Assembly: GCA_020634495.1 (NCBI GenBank) | Contig: JACKBR010000005.1 | Location: 62,001 to 126,000 of the forward strand | Source of the DNA: Ardenticatenaceae bacterium | GTDB lineage: Bacteria > Chloroflexota > Anaerolineae > Promineifilales > Promineifilaceae | DNA length: 64,000 bases | Direction of reading: 5' to 3' | Part shown: positions 41,963 through 51,825 of the stretch, piece by piece | Layout of the letters: each line of letters opens with the position of its first letter | Position numbering within the stretch: position 1 is the stretch's first letter | Program-made: the position numbers and the translations under genes | Notes under the pieces: generated by a model | What the model saw: the letters and a program-made list of their open reading frames with translations, nothing else | Told to the model about the DNA's origin: nothing | Database searches by the model: none

Positions 41963-42940
41963 ATGACAGATAATCGTATTGAAATTGAAAACCAACACAG
42001 CCCACCAGACGACAAACAAAAAGGCAAAGTGGAAGAACTAAAAGAAAATCTTCTTATGTGGGTCATCCGCTATGTGATGATACCCATCGTCCTGACAAGT
42101 ATCGCCGGTTTTTTTGCCATAGCGGTTGTAGACCGGACGTTTCATTATGAAAATGGGCAACCAGCTGTCCCTGACACAATGACGGCGACGGCGACTGAAG
42201 CCCAGCCCACATCAGAATTGGTACCAACGCAGGCGGCTACGGCCGTTCCCACCAACGCGCCACCACCAACACCGGAACCCAACACGGCGAACAAACAGCC
42301 CGTGACGGCCGTACCGCCAGTGTCACAACCCACCTTGGTGTGCATTGCGGTACCAATTGGCTGGCAGCTTTACACGGTACAGCCAGGCAACACGCTCTTT
42401 TCGTTGGCCCGCGAATCTGGCACTACCGTTGAGCTAATCCGGCAGGTGAACTGCCTGTATGGCGAACTGCTGGCCTACAGCCAAATCTGGCTGCCAGGCA
42501 GCTTCTTCGACCAGCCCGCAGAGCCAATCATCATCACGCCCACAATCACCGTCACGGAACCCATTCCGCTGCCAGACATTGCCATCGGGGCAATTGATGG
42601 GGAGGCTATGGACTGTTATCCAGATTGTGAGCCATTGGTGCCTTATACGGTAAGCAATCTTGGCGCGGCCCGCGCTGGGGCGTTTACCATCCAGATCACA
42701 TTTTCTTTTGGAGATCCGGTAAATGGGCCACAACAATTGGTTGCCGGTCTGGAACCAGGCGAACAACAAACGCTTTATTTGCCGACAGAACCGCTCATAA
42801 CCTGTTACTATTACGGTTGTCAAATTAGCATCAATGGGGACAGCGGTAACGAAATTGTTGAGGAAAACGAAGGCAACAATGACGCACACTATACTTTCAC
42901 TGGGTACGGAGGGCGAATAATAGACCAAAGTGATCAATAG
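41963..42940 (+). CDS. Membrane-anchored LysM protein with CARDB-like domain
   Basis: The 325-residue protein has a charged cytoplasmic N-terminus, one transmembrane helix (about residues 31-54), a Thr/Pro-rich linker, and a LysM domain (LYTVQPGNTLFSLARESGTT, then VELIRQVN, about 138-180) for peptidoglycan or glycan binding. The C-terminal Ig-like domain (CEPLVPYTVSNLGAARAGAF, ending EIVEENEGNNDAHYTF) matches the CARDB adhesion pattern. It likely lies outside the membrane attached to cell-wall material. GGGAGAAG precedes the ATG at 41963. Confidence 0.78.
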   Translation: MTDNRIEIENQHSPPDDKQKGKVEELKENLLMWVIRYVMIPIVLTSIAGFFAIAVVDRTFHYENGQPAVPDTMTATATEAQPTSELVPTQAATAVPTNAPPPTPEPNTANKQPVTAVPPVSQPTLVCIAVPIGWQLYTVQPGNTLFSLARESGTTVELIRQVNCLYGELLAYSQIWLPGSFFDQPAEPIIITPTITVTEPIPLPDIAIGAIDGEAMDCYPDCEPLVPYTVSNLGAARAGAFTIQITFSFGDPVNGPQQLVAGLEPGEQQTLYLPTEPLITCYYYGCQISINGDSGNEIVEENEGNNDAHYTFTGYGGRIIDQSDQ

Positions 42941-42958
42941 TTACCCGCGTAGATGAGG

Positions 42959-42984
42959 AACGGCCGTTAACCAAAACGGCCGTT
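42959..42984. terminator. Bidirectional terminator built from two ACGGCCGT words
   Basis: AACGGCCGTT occurs twice 6 nt apart. Because the word is self-complementary, the two copies can form a 10-bp hairpin between the convergent LysM and downstream genes. A short T-run follows on the plus strand. Confidence 0.6.
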
Positions 42985-42992
42985 TCTCACAT

Positions 42993-43772
42993 TCATCGAG
43001 CGTTGAGAAAAACCAGCATCAGCGCTGGCAGCATACAGCACATAAACAACAGGAAGGGGATGCCAAACAAAAAAGCTATCGCCACGACAAACGCTGAGGT
43101 TTTAGGATTCTGCCGCTCTAGCCAGCTGGGCTGAACGGCCGTCATCGGTGGCGTTTTTTCCGCAGCGGCGGCTAAATGGCCCAGGGCGTTAACCCACTGC
43201 CGCGCCTCCTCCGGGGTAAAATCACTGGGCATAGCAGGGGTAGTCCACTGCCACTTGCCGGGGCTAAGAAAGGTTGCCGCGCCCGGCGGCAAGGTGGGGT
43301 GGTTCATGAGCAGGATGAGGTGGGACTGTACGGCCGTATCCGCCAAAAACGTCTCGCCCCAGGCCGGATCATGGGCAAAGGCGATGATGTTTTCCACCAA
43401 ATTGGGCACGGTTTCGATAGGGCGATTGCCTCGCAGGCGCTGCACAAAGGCCGAAAAGCGCCGCGCCCAGCCGCGTGGCTGGGCCAGCATCAGGCGGCTC
43501 ATGACGGGCGTTTCTACGGAAATATCCATCCACAGCCCGGTAAACTTGCGATAGCGGATGCTGCTGCCAATGTACTGGTTGCGGGTGCGGGCGGCAATGG
43601 TGATGTTGGTGGAACGGCCGTTCACCTCCCCCACATACTTCCGCGATCCAAATCCAGACTCTGCCGGTAAGCCCAGCGGCACAAAGCAGCGATCTAACTG
43701 CGCCCCCACATCGCCCAGCCCGGCCACAATCAGCGGCTTGCCCACACCCTTGTCCAGATCGTTTTCGCTCAT
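42993..43772 (-). CDS. Hypothetical protein with C-terminal membrane anchor
   Basis: The 259-residue protein is not recognised. Residues 50-210 are soluble with no known motif (ARTRNQYIGSSIRYRKFTGL, then NLVENIIAFAHDPAW). One strong hydrophobic segment near the C-terminus (FVVAIAFLFGIPFLLFMCCM and onward) suggests a tail-anchored membrane protein facing the cytoplasm. CTGGAG precedes the ATG. The gene appears monocistronic and ends at the terminator at 42959-42984. Confidence 0.55.
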   Translation of the reverse strand: MSENDLDKGVGKPLIVAGLGDVGAQLDRCFVPLGLPAESGFGSRKYVGEVNGRSTNITIAARTRNQYIGSSIRYRKFTGLWMDISVETPVMSRLMLAQPRGWARRFSAFVQRLRGNRPIETVPNLVENIIAFAHDPAWGETFLADTAVQSHLILLMNHPTLPPGAATFLSPGKWQWTTPAMPSDFTPEEARQWVNALGHLAAAAEKTPPMTAVQPSWLERQNPKTSAFVVAIAFLFGIPFLLFMCCMLPALMLVFLNAR

Positions 43773-43971
43773 GCTCGCTCCAGATTTACCTGCATACTAA
43801 ACAGGTTCTCCCAAAGCAGTTAACCAAAACCGCTTTCTTTCTCTTCAAACCACGCACCTTTTATGATGCTTTATCTTCGTCAATTAGCTGCTTGACCTCT
43901 AGGCCCAAGAATAATAAAGCCAGGACACCTGGGCAGGAAATTGCGCCCAGAAACCAACGGTATTGTAAAGA

Positions 43972-44217
43972 ATGGCGACGGGCCACCAAACACGAACAGA
44001 GGAAACTGCACCAGACTCCAGACGAACCATCTTTAAGCCGTACGGCAAAGCTTCTATTGTCAACAAAACGGGCCCTGACACCTGGCACAACTGCTCATGA
44101 TTTATTTCCCCCTACGAAGGCGATGTAAACGACAATTGGTATCAGTATAAAGTGTTGCGCCAGGGCAATCAACCAGTTTGCCACGGCCGTTTCTCACCAC
44201 AGCCACACGCCAAATAA
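43972..44217 (+). pseudogene. Possible decayed gene with an in-frame TGA
   Basis: An ATG at 43972 opens 42 codons ending KASIVNKTGPDTWHNCS at a TGA (44098-44100). The same frame then continues 38 codons (FISPYEGDVNDNWYQYKVLR, then QGNQP) to a TAA at 44215-44217. The composition across the TGA looks protein-like, but I recognise no family. The rest of the 43773-44284 spacer shows nothing assignable; overlapping minus-strand frames at 43861-44090 are equally short. Confidence 0.25.
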
Positions 44218-44248
44218 AAAACCTGGTTACCTATAAAAAGTAACCAGG
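44214..44248 (-). terminator. Rho-independent terminator of the gcvH-gcvP operon
   Basis: On the minus strand CCTGGTTAC and GTAACCAGG form a 9-bp stem followed by TTTTTTATTT, about 37 nt after the gcvP stop codon. Confidence 0.8.
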
Positions 44249-44284
44249 CATTTTCACCTTATCAATTTGCGTTTACCACAAAAC

Positions 44285-47224
44285 TTAACTTTCGTATGCC
44301 TCGATGGGCAGGCAGGCGCAAACCAGGTTGCGGTCGCCGTAAACGTTGTCGATGCGAGCCACGGCGGGCCAGAACTTGCTGCTGCGCACCCATTCGGTGG
44401 GGAATGCGGCCGTTTCGCGGGAATACGGCCGTTCCCAAACCTCGCTGGCAATCACAGACGCCGTGTGCGGGGCATGGGCCAACACGCTGTCGTCATGGGC
44501 CACCTTGCCTGCCTCAATTTCCGCAATCTCCTGGCGAATTTGAATCATGGCGTCGCAGAAGCGGTCCAGTTCAACCAGAGACTCGCTTTCCGTCGGCTCA
44601 ATCATCAGCGTGCCGGGCACGGGGAAGGACATGGTGGGCGCGTGGAAACCGTAATCCATCAGCCGCTTGGCCACATCATCCACCGTCACAAACTCCTTGA
44701 GCGGCCGTAAATCAATGATGCACTCATGCGCCACACGGCCGTTTTCACCCTTGTACAGCACCGGAAAATGCGGATCAAGACGAGCGGCAATGTAGTTGGC
44801 ATTCAAAATCGCCACTTCCGTTGCCTTTTGCAAACCGGCATCGCCCATCATGGCAATGTAGGCGTAAGGAATGGGCAAGATGCTGGCGCTGCCCCACGGC
44901 GCGGATGAAACTGGGCCAATTGCCTGGGCTCCACCGACGCCATCCACCACCGGATGACCCGGCAGGAACGGTGCCAGATGCGCCACCACGCCAATCGGGC
45001 CAACGCCAGGGCCACCGCCGCCGTGCGGAATGGTGAACGTTTTGTGCAGGTTCAGATGGCAAACGTCTGCCCCAATTTTGCCAGGGCTGGTTAGGCCAAC
45101 CTGGGCGTTCATGTTTGCCCCGTCCATGTACACCTGCCCACCGTTGTCGTGAACAATCTGGCACATCTCTTCGATGGCAGCTTCAAACACGCCGTGGGTA
45201 GAGGGGTAGGTGATCATCACAGCGGCCAAATTTTTGCTGTGTTGCTCTGCTTTTTCGCGCAAATCAGCCACATCGATGTTGCCGTTGTCGTCGCACTTCA
45301 CCACCACCACTTCCATGCCAGCCATTACGGCGCTGGCCGGGTTGGTGCCGTGCGCCGAACTGGGAATGAGGCACACATTGCGCTGATCATCGCCGCGAGA
45401 CAGGTGGTAAGCGCGAATGACAAGCATCCCGGTGTACTCACCGCTTGCTCCAGAATTGGGCTGCAAGGAAACGGCCGCAAAGCCCGTTACTTCTGCTAAC
45501 CACCGCTCCAACCGCCGGAACAGAATGGCGTACCCTTCGGCCTGATCTTGTGGCACAAAGGGGTGCAGCGTACCAAATTTAGGCCACATCACCGGCAGCA
45601 TTTCGGCCGTAGCATTTAGCTTCATCGTGCAGGAGCCTAGCGGAATCATCGAGTGGGTCAAGGAGAGGTCGCGGGCTTCCAGCCGGTTGATGTAACGCAT
45701 CATCTCCGTTTCGGAGTGGTAGCTGTTGAAAACGGGATGGGTAAGAAATTCGCTGGTGCGGGCGTGCCCGGCAGGGTAAGCCAGATTGGCAGCATCGGCC
45801 ATTTCTGGCACGTTGAACTGCCCTTTGCCTGCGCCAAAAATTTCAAAAAGCTGTTCCACTTCGTGGGTTTCGGTAATTTCGTCGAGGGAGATACCGGTAC
45901 GGCCGTCCCCAAAATAGCGTAAATTCATCTCCCGGCTCAAGGCCGCTTTGCGAATCTCTGCCTGCGTTTTGGGGCCGCCAGAAGCGGTAATCGTGTCGAA
46001 GACGGGATGCGGGTTGAGTGTGTAGCCTAGTTGGGAAAGGCCATTGCGGAGAACGGCCGTAAGCAGCTGCACCCGTCGGGCAATCTTGCGCAACCCATCG
46101 GGGCCGTGATACACGGCATACATCGAAGCCATGATGGCCAGCAGCACCTGCGCCGTGCAAATATTGCTCGTTGCCTTCTCCCGGCGGATATGCTGTTCGC
46201 GGGTTTGCATCGCCAGACGCATCGCCGGGTTGCCCTGCGCGTCAATCGATACGCCCACCAGACGGCCCGGCATCTGTCGCTTGTAATCCTCGCGGGTGGC
46301 CATGTAGGCAGCGTGCGGCCCGCCATATCCCATTGGCACGCCAAAGCGCTGGCTGTTGCCCACCACCACGTCTGCCCCAAATTCGCCGGGGGAGCGCAGC
46401 AGCACCAAAGCCAGCAAATCGGCGGCGACCACAACCAACGCCTCGTTTTCATGGGCGGTCTTTACAAAAGGTTCATAGTCGAGCACGCTGCCATCGGTGG
46501 CCGGGTATTGCAGCAAAGCGCCAAAACAGTCGTCAAAATCATAGCTGGCGTGGTCGCCAACCACCACGTTGATGTCCAACGGTTCGGCGCGCATCTGCAC
46601 GACGGCAATGGTTTGGGGATGGCACAGTTCGGAGACGAAGAACGTGTTGGCATTTGAACGGCGGGGGCGCTGGCGCAGGGCTAAAGTCATTGCTTCGGCA
46701 GCAGCGGTGCCTTCGTCTAGCATGGAGGCATTGGCAATTTCCATGCCGGTTAAATCCATGATCATCGTTTGGAAGTTGAGCAGCGCTTCCAGCCGTCCTT
46801 GGGCAATTTCTGCCTGGTAGGGGGTGTACTGCGTGTACCAGCCGGGGTTTTCGAAGATGTTGCGCAGGACGACGGGTGGGGTGAGCGTGTCGTTGTAGCC
46901 CATGCCAATAAAGCTGCGATAGGTTTTGTTTTGGGCAGCAATGGCCCGCAGTTCGGCCAAAATTTCAGACTCGCTGCGGGGCGAGTCCAGTTTTAGCGTG
47001 CTCGCCAGGCGAATTTTGGCGGGCACGGTTTGCTCAATTAGCTCAGCCAGTGATTGTACGCCGAGATTGTGCAGCATATGGGCAATATCTTCGTCGCGGG
47101 GGCCAATGTGCCGGTCTACAAAGTGGTCGGTCGGCTGTAATAAATCGCGGTTGCTCATTTGAACGTCGCCATTTTGCCTGCCGTTTTGGGAGGTGGCGGC
47201 AGTCATTAGTGTGGGAATGGTCAT
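44285..47224 (-). CDS. gcvP: Glycine dehydrogenase (aminomethyl-transferring), P-protein
   Basis: The 979-residue protein is the long single-chain P-protein of the glycine cleavage system. It decarboxylates glycine with PLP and hands the aminomethyl group to the lipoyl arm of GcvH. The N-terminal half contains [20 protein letters not shown] and [14 protein letters not shown]. The C-terminal half has [14 protein letters not shown], the PLP lysine in [17 protein letters not shown] and [24 protein letters not shown] precedes the ATG. It follows gcvH in one operon under the glycine riboswitch. Confidence 0.97.
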   Translation of the reverse strand: MTIPTLMTAATSQNGRQNGDVQMSNRDLLQPTDHFVDRHIGPRDEDIAHMLHNLGVQSLAELIEQTVPAKIRLASTLKLDSPRSESEILAELRAIAAQNKTYRSFIGMGYNDTLTPPVVLRNIFENPGWYTQYTPYQAEIAQGRLEALLNFQTMIMDLTGMEIANASMLDEGTAAAEAMTLALRQRPRRSNANTFFVSELCHPQTIAVVQMRAEPLDINVVVGDHASYDFDDCFGALLQYPATDGSVLDYEPFVKTAHENEALVVVAADLLALVLLRSPGEFGADVVVGNSQRFGVPMGYGGPHAAYMATREDYKRQMPGRLVGVSIDAQGNPAMRLAMQTREQHIRREKATSNICTAQVLLAIMASMYAVYHGPDGLRKIARRVQLLTAVLRNGLSQLGYTLNPHPVFDTITASGGPKTQAEIRKAALSREMNLRYFGDGRTGISLDEITETHEVEQLFEIFGAGKGQFNVPEMADAANLAYPAGHARTSEFLTHPVFNSYHSETEMMRYINRLEARDLSLTHSMIPLGSCTMKLNATAEMLPVMWPKFGTLHPFVPQDQAEGYAILFRRLERWLAEVTGFAAVSLQPNSGASGEYTGMLVIRAYHLSRGDDQRNVCLIPSSAHGTNPASAVMAGMEVVVVKCDDNGNIDVADLREKAEQHSKNLAAVMITYPSTHGVFEAAIEEMCQIVHDNGGQVYMDGANMNAQVGLTSPGKIGADVCHLNLHKTFTIPHGGGGPGVGPIGVVAHLAPFLPGHPVVDGVGGAQAIGPVSSAPWGSASILPIPYAYIAMMGDAGLQKATEVAILNANYIAARLDPHFPVLYKGENGRVAHECIIDLRPLKEFVTVDDVAKRLMDYGFHAPTMSFPVPGTLMIEPTESESLVELDRFCDAMIQIRQEIAEIEAGKVAHDDSVLAHAPHTASVIASEVWERPYSRETAAFPTEWVRSSKFWPAVARIDNVYGDRNLVCACLPIEAYES

Positions 47225-47281
47225 AATTTATCTCCAGGTTAGACTAACGGCCGTATTGTGGGATGTGTGGCATACGGCCGT

Positions 47282-47671
47282 TTACTCACGCTCGCTCAAA
47301 TATTTTTCATACGCCGCAGCGTCCATCAGGTTGTCTAGTTCGTCGGGGGCGCTCATTTTTACTTTGATAAGCCACGCTTCGCCGTAGGGGTCCTGGTTAA
47401 TTACTTCTGGGGTGTCGATGAGGTCTTCGTTTACGGCCGTTACGTCGCCAGAAACAGCCATCAGCAAATCGGCCGCAGCTTTTACAGACTCAACCACGCC
47501 AAAGGTCTCGCCGACGCCAAAAAAGTCGCCTTCGTTTGGCAGTTCCAAATACACAATGTCAGACAAGGCATCTTGGGCATGGTCGGTGATGCCAATAACG
47601 GCCGTGTCACCCTCAACGCGAACCCATTCATCATCGTTGGTATATTTCAAATCTGCTGGTACTTTGCTCAT
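47282..47671 (-). CDS. gcvH: Glycine cleavage system H protein
   Basis: The 129-residue lipoyl carrier of the glycine cleavage system has all family features: DLKYTNDDEWVRVEGDTAVI, the lipoylated Lys in GVVESVKAAADLLMAVSG, and NQDPYGEAWLIKVK near the end. AAGGAG precedes the ATG at 47671. A longer upstream frame overlaps the riboswitch terminator and is rejected. The gcvP gene follows after about 57 nt. The T-protein gene (gcvT) is not in the window. Confidence 0.95.
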   Translation of the reverse strand: MSKVPADLKYTNDDEWVRVEGDTAVIGITDHAQDALSDIVYLELPNEGDFFGVGETFGVVESVKAAADLLMAVSGDVTAVNEDLIDTPEVINQDPYGEAWLIKVKMSAPDELDNLMDAAAYEKYLSERE

Positions 47672-47772
47672 TTTCAACTCCTTGGTTTGCGCCACAGAGA
47701 TGACAGAGGAACTTTTCCATTTCAGTTCAGCCTCGATGATCTCTGCGGCAATTCTTAAATTCAACCGCCAAC

Positions 47773-47813
47773 AAAAAAGGACGCATAGCAATCATGAAAA
47801 TTGCTAGCGTCCT
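47773..47813 (-). terminator. Riboswitch expression-platform terminator
   Basis: On the minus strand AGGACGC-TAGCAAT and ATTGCTA-TGCGTCCT form a long stem followed by TTTTTT. It lies directly after the second glycine aptamer and 102 nt before gcvH, where glycine-dependent antitermination would act. Confidence 0.8.
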
Positions 47814-48034
47814 CTGTCATAGACCTGAGAGATTCGCAGCAAACGCCTGTTGTTTGCCACTTGCCCCGTCGGTGTGGGCATTCGTTGACGCTGTCGCTGA
47901 ACGAATGCGCACTTTCCAGATTTACCCAGCAGCCCGGTCCTTTTACCTGAGAGTTTCACAGCAACTGTTTTGGTTGCTGCTTGCCCCTTCGGTGACGCTA
48001 AAAATGCGTGCGTTCTCTCCCGAACGGCCGTTTG
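47814..48034 (-). promoter_or_regulatory. Tandem glycine riboswitch upstream of gcvH-gcvP
   Basis: Two successive aptamers are visible on the minus strand. The first begins CGGGAGAGAACGC, contains CACCGAAGGGGCAAGCAGCA and closes AAACTCTCAGGTAAAAGGAC. The second begins CTGGAAAGTGCG, contains CACCGACGGGGCAAGTGGCA and closes GAATCTCTCAGGTCTATGAC. These match the conserved glycine-riboswitch cores. The paired aptamers allow cooperative glycine sensing, turning on glycine breakdown. Confidence 0.92.
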
Positions 48035-48158
48035 CGCTATTCAATTGTTTCTGTTCATAGGTTACCACAGAGCGCCCAACACATTTTTATCTCAAATTTA
48101 CGCTCTAATTTCTCTTACCCTCTGTGGCTTTTGGATAAATACAAGTTGCTCTGGCAAC

Positions 48159-48187
48159 ATTGTAAAGTTTGCCTGCACAATGTGCAA
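48159..48187 (-). promoter_or_regulatory. Promoter of the riboswitch-gcvH-gcvP transcript
   Basis: On the minus strand TTGCAC (48182-48187), a 17-nt spacer and TACAAT (48159-48164) precede the riboswitch. The dyad TGCACA-T-TGTGCA covers the -35 (48174-48186) and could be a regulator site. The 48035-48206 spacer also holds a CACAGAG word. Confidence 0.5.
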
Positions 48188-48206
48188 GTAACGAGCCATA
48201 CTAAAA

Positions 48207-49457
48207 TTAGACCCAACCGCGCAGACGTACGGCTTCGGCCACCCGGTTAACCGCCACCAGATACGCAGCCACCCGTGTGTCTACATGCTTTAATTCAGAC
48301 ATCTGGTTCACAGCATGAAAAGCGGTGGTAATTTTCTTGTCCAGCCGCTCGTGTACCATCGCTTCATCCCAGTAATATTGGTAGCCATTCTGCACCATCT
48401 CAAAATAAGAAACAATCACACCGCCTGCATTGCATAAAAAGTCGGGAATGATGTAAATGCCTTTATCGTTGAGAATGTTATCGGCCTCAGGTGTGGTGGG
48501 GCCATTGGCCAGCTCAGCCACAATTTTGGCCTTCACATTGTCGGCATTTTGGCTGGTGAGTTGGTTTTCGATGGCTCCTGGAATTAGGATGTCTACCTGT
48601 AGTTCTAAAAGCTCTCCATTAGTGATGTTTTCTGTGCCGGGACAGTTCATCAGCTTGCCCGTTTGCCGCTGATGCTCTAACACCAGGTCGCAATCCAGAC
48701 CATTTTCGTTGTAAATTCCGCCAAACTCATCGCTTACAGCCACAACCTTCAAGCCAAATTGCTTTTGGCCCAAGATGTGTGCATAAGAACCAACGTTTCC
48801 GTAGCCCTGAACGGCCGCAGTTGCCCCGACCAGATTCAGTCCTTTTAGCTTGGCTGCTTCACGAATGGTGAAGAGGCCGCCCATCGCCGTGGCAGGGGTG
48901 CGCCCGGCCGAACCACCCAACTCCAACGGCTTGCCGGTAATGACGCCGGGTTCGCGTTTGCCATTGATGGTTTCATACTCATCCAGCATCCAGGCCATGA
49001 TGCGGGGATTGGTGTTCACGTCGGGGGCGGGCACATCTTGGGTAAGCCCCACGTAGCGGGCAATGTTGCGCATGTAGCCCCGGCTCAGGCGCTCCAGTTC
49101 ATCTGGGGACATCTCACGCGGGTTACAAATGACGCCGCCCTTGCCACCACCGAGGGGAATGTCGGATACGGCCGTTTTCCAGGTCATCCACGCCGCCAAG
49201 GCACGAACTGTATCAATCGTCTCGTCTGGGTGAAAGCGGATACCGCCCTTGGCCGGGCCGCGGGCATCATTGTACTGCACCCGAAACCCCTGGAAGGTTC
49301 GGGTCGTGCCATCATCCATGCGCACTGGAATGGTAAAATGGAACTCACGCATTGGTTCACGTAAAAATGCGTGCATGTCGTGATCCAACTGCAACACTTC
49401 AGCAGCTTCATCTAACTGGGCTTGTGCAATTGCAAAAGGGTTCAGATTTTCTTTCAT
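48207..49457 (-). CDS. Glutamate (Glu/Leu/Phe/Val family) dehydrogenase
   Basis: The 416-residue NAD(P)-dependent enzyme interconverts glutamate and 2-oxoglutarate plus ammonia. It shows GFRVQYNDARGPAKGGIRFH, the catalytic lysine region PLGGGKGGVICNP, the Rossmann segment AAVQGYGNVGSYA and LANGPTTPEADNIL, then FLCNAGGVIVSYFEMVQN. I chose the ATG at 49457 because GGAG lies 11 nt upstream; the frame extends to 49505. It stands upstream of the gcv genes on the same strand, linking ammonia release from glycine to nitrogen assimilation. Confidence 0.94.
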   Translation of the reverse strand: MKENLNPFAIAQAQLDEAAEVLQLDHDMHAFLREPMREFHFTIPVRMDDGTTRTFQGFRVQYNDARGPAKGGIRFHPDETIDTVRALAAWMTWKTAVSDIPLGGGKGGVICNPREMSPDELERLSRGYMRNIARYVGLTQDVPAPDVNTNPRIMAWMLDEYETINGKREPGVITGKPLELGGSAGRTPATAMGGLFTIREAAKLKGLNLVGATAAVQGYGNVGSYAHILGQKQFGLKVVAVSDEFGGIYNENGLDCDLVLEHQRQTGKLMNCPGTENITNGELLELQVDILIPGAIENQLTSQNADNVKAKIVAELANGPTTPEADNILNDKGIYIIPDFLCNAGGVIVSYFEMVQNGYQYYWDEAMVHERLDKKITTAFHAVNQMSELKHVDTRVAAYLVAVNRVAEAVRLRGWV

Positions 49458-49804
49458 TGTTAAGCAACTCCATTGGTAAAGTGGGTTTAGGGAACATGCC
49501 AGCATGGCACTAATTGTGCTTTAGGAATATCTTTGGAAAAATGCAGGAACTTACAGAGAAGGAAACTTATCTTCCCTGCCGGAGAAGTTTGCAAGCGGTT
49601 GCTTTGTTCCATATTAACAAGCCATTGGCTGGCAAGCTGAATTGTACAAGATTGGTCTAGGAAGGTAAACAGTCTATCCCCCATCACCGCATGAATCATG
49701 ACTTTTAGCTCACGGAATTGTTATTTTCATAAGTCCCAGCCGATTCGGACAAAGCCTCTACCCAATCGGGAATGGCTCTGGTAAACTAACTTGGTGAAGC
49801 GTCC
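49458..49804. other. Spacer between divergent glutamate dehydrogenase and DUF92 genes
   Basis: No coding potential, RNA gene or strong hairpin is recognisable. It should contain both divergent promoters; I see only weak candidate hexamers (minus-strand TTGCAA with GATAAG). Confidence 0.3.
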
Positions 49805-50602
49805 ATGATCAACCAAATCGTTCTTGCATTCTTTCTCAGCGGCCTGGTGGCCGTCCTGGCCTATTGGCGTGGCTCATTGGCAGTTTCTGGTGCGGCAAGC
49901 GCTCTGCTGGTTGGAACCATTATTTTTGGCTTTGGTGGCTGGGTCTGGGGTGTGCTTTTGGCGCTTTTTTTTATTAGCTCCAGCCTGTTGTCACATTATA
50001 AAGAGAAAGAAAAGCAAGCCGTTGCTGAGAAGTTTGACAAGGGGCATCGTCGTGATTGGGGGCAAGTGTTAGCCAATGGCGGCGCGGGGACCATTGTGGC
50101 TTTGCTCCAGGGGTTTTTCCCTTCACTGCTCTGGCTGCCACTTTTTGTGGGGGCCATGGCCACCGTTACGGCCGATACGTGGGCAACAGAGTTAGGCACG
50201 CTCAGCCAGAAACCGCCCCGGCTCATCACTACGGGCCGCGCTGTTCCAGTGGGTACGTCGGGCGGAATTTCGCTGTTTGGCACGGCCGTTTCCTTCATTG
50301 GCGGTTTGCTAATTGGGTTCACCACCGGGCTGTTGAGCCAAACCAATATCCTGGGGCTAACCCTGACGGGCGGGCTTGGTGGATTAGCTGGCTCTCTGTT
50401 CGACAGCTTTCTAGGGGCAACGGTGCAACAAATCTATTATTGTGACCACTGCCAAAAAGAAACTGAGAAAAAAGTTCATTGTCACCAGCCTACGCGCCCG
50501 CTGCGGGGATGGCGCTGGATGAACAATGATTTGGTCAATTTTTTTTCTTCAATTGCGGGGGGCGCTACGGCCGTATTGGTATACTCCTTATTGGTAGCTT
50601 AA
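49805..50602 (+). CDS. DUF92-family integral membrane protein
   Basis: The 265-residue protein has about six membrane segments and the family signatures: VLANGGAGTIVALLQGF, TADTWATELGTLS, RAVPVGTSGGISLFGTAVSF, and GLGGLAGSLFDSFLGATVQ. A CxxC/HCH insertion (YYCDHCQKETEKKVHCHQP) sits in the usual loop near the end. DUF92 includes plant VTE6, a phytyl-phosphate kinase, so a prenyl-phosphate role is possible. No clear ribosome-binding site is seen. Confidence 0.85.
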   Translation: MINQIVLAFFLSGLVAVLAYWRGSLAVSGAASALLVGTIIFGFGGWVWGVLLALFFISSSLLSHYKEKEKQAVAEKFDKGHRRDWGQVLANGGAGTIVALLQGFFPSLLWLPLFVGAMATVTADTWATELGTLSQKPPRLITTGRAVPVGTSGGISLFGTAVSFIGGLLIGFTTGLLSQTNILGLTLTGGLGGLAGSLFDSFLGATVQQIYYCDHCQKETEKKVHCHQPTRPLRGWRWMNNDLVNFFSSIAGGATAVLVYSLLVA

Positions 50603-50657
50603 ATTTTTTTCGTTTGCGGGACTGCTTTTGGAACCACCATCGCACACAGGAGTTGCA

Positions 50658-51587
50658 ATGAAATTGCAGGCACGTCCAGCCGGGTTTACGCTCCGGCACA
50701 CACTCAAAGCGAACAATCGAGCCATCACCCGCCTGGCCTGGGCACCCGATGGACGGCTGTTGGCCTCCGCCTCTTACGACCAATCGGTACGCATTTGGGA
50801 CACAGAAACAGGTGCGCAGCTGCATGAACTACACGGCTACAGCGGCTCAGTCTTCACCGTTGTCATCACGCCAGACGGCCGTTTTGCCCTTTCTGCCTCT
50901 AAAAATGCCCTAAAAGTATGGGACATGTCCGGCGAGAACCGCTCGCGCACCTTGCGCGGCCATGCCGATTACATTTACGCCGTGGCCGCCACGCCAGACG
51001 GCCGTTACGCTCTCTCCGGCGCTTACGATGAAACCATCCGCATCTGGAACCTGGCAACCGACACCGAAGAAAAAGTGCTCACCGGGCACAAAGGCCGCAT
51101 TGGCTGCCTGGCTGTCACCCCAGACGGCCGTACCGTTGTCTCTGGCGCAGCCGACAGCCGCGTTAAGCTGTGGGATATTGCCAGCGGCCAAACAAAAATG
51201 ACCCTCAGCGGCCATCACGGCGAAATTTTAGACCTGGCAATTTCCCCAGATGGCCAACTGCTGGCCTCGGCCTCTCACGACAGCGATGTCAACCTGTGGC
51301 AAGTTGAGGCTGGCGAGCCAATCACTTGCCTTACCGTCCACACAAAACCGGTTACGGCCGTTTCTTTTTCGGCTGATGGGCGCTTGCTGGCCACCAAGTC
51401 AGCCGATGGCTCCGTACGCTTCTGGCGTACCGATACCTGGGAACCCCTTGTGAACCTGGAAGAAACACATTCCAAATTTGCTTTTGCCGGGCTATCTTTT
51501 CACCCAGCCCAGCCCACCATTGCAACATTGGGTGACAAAGACAAAATTATCCGCATATGGGATTTAGACCTGTCTCAACTGTTATAA
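50658..51587 (+). CDS. WD40-repeat beta-propeller protein
   Basis: The 309-residue protein consists of seven WD40 repeats of about 42 residues, each with a GH dipeptide, a PDGR turn and a W-D end (for example LAWAPDGRLLASASYDQSVR then IWD). It has no signal peptide or enzyme domain, so it is a cytoplasmic protein-interaction scaffold. Several PDGR turns are encoded by the GACGGCCGT form of the window-wide palindrome. CAGGAG precedes the ATG at 50658. Confidence 0.92.
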   Translation: MKLQARPAGFTLRHTLKANNRAITRLAWAPDGRLLASASYDQSVRIWDTETGAQLHELHGYSGSVFTVVITPDGRFALSASKNALKVWDMSGENRSRTLRGHADYIYAVAATPDGRYALSGAYDETIRIWNLATDTEEKVLTGHKGRIGCLAVTPDGRTVVSGAADSRVKLWDIASGQTKMTLSGHHGEILDLAISPDGQLLASASHDSDVNLWQVEAGEPITCLTVHTKPVTAVSFSADGRLLATKSADGSVRFWRTDTWEPLVNLEETHSKFAFAGLSFHPAQPTIATLGDKDKIIRIWDLDLSQLL

Positions 51588-51825
51588 CCATGCCTTGTCC
51601 AGACCCATTCGCACGTAAGAATGCTCATGCCACATTTCCTATTTGCTTATCTTTACATTCCTTAGAAACTTCAAACCGAATGTCCTAAAATCGCCTTTTT
51701 AAGTGGCAGAGCTGTCATAGCCACGTTATCATTCTCTTTACGAAAATGGCGCGATTTTTGGGCCGTTTCCCACATTTACAGACCACTTGATTCCAAAGTT
51801 TAGGCACGTTGTTCCAGGAGGTTCC

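Noticed and set aside
43861..44090. Small minus-strand membrane proteins
   Set aside because: Two overlapping frames of 63-75 codons have hydrophobic patches but no ribosome-binding site or recognisable family.
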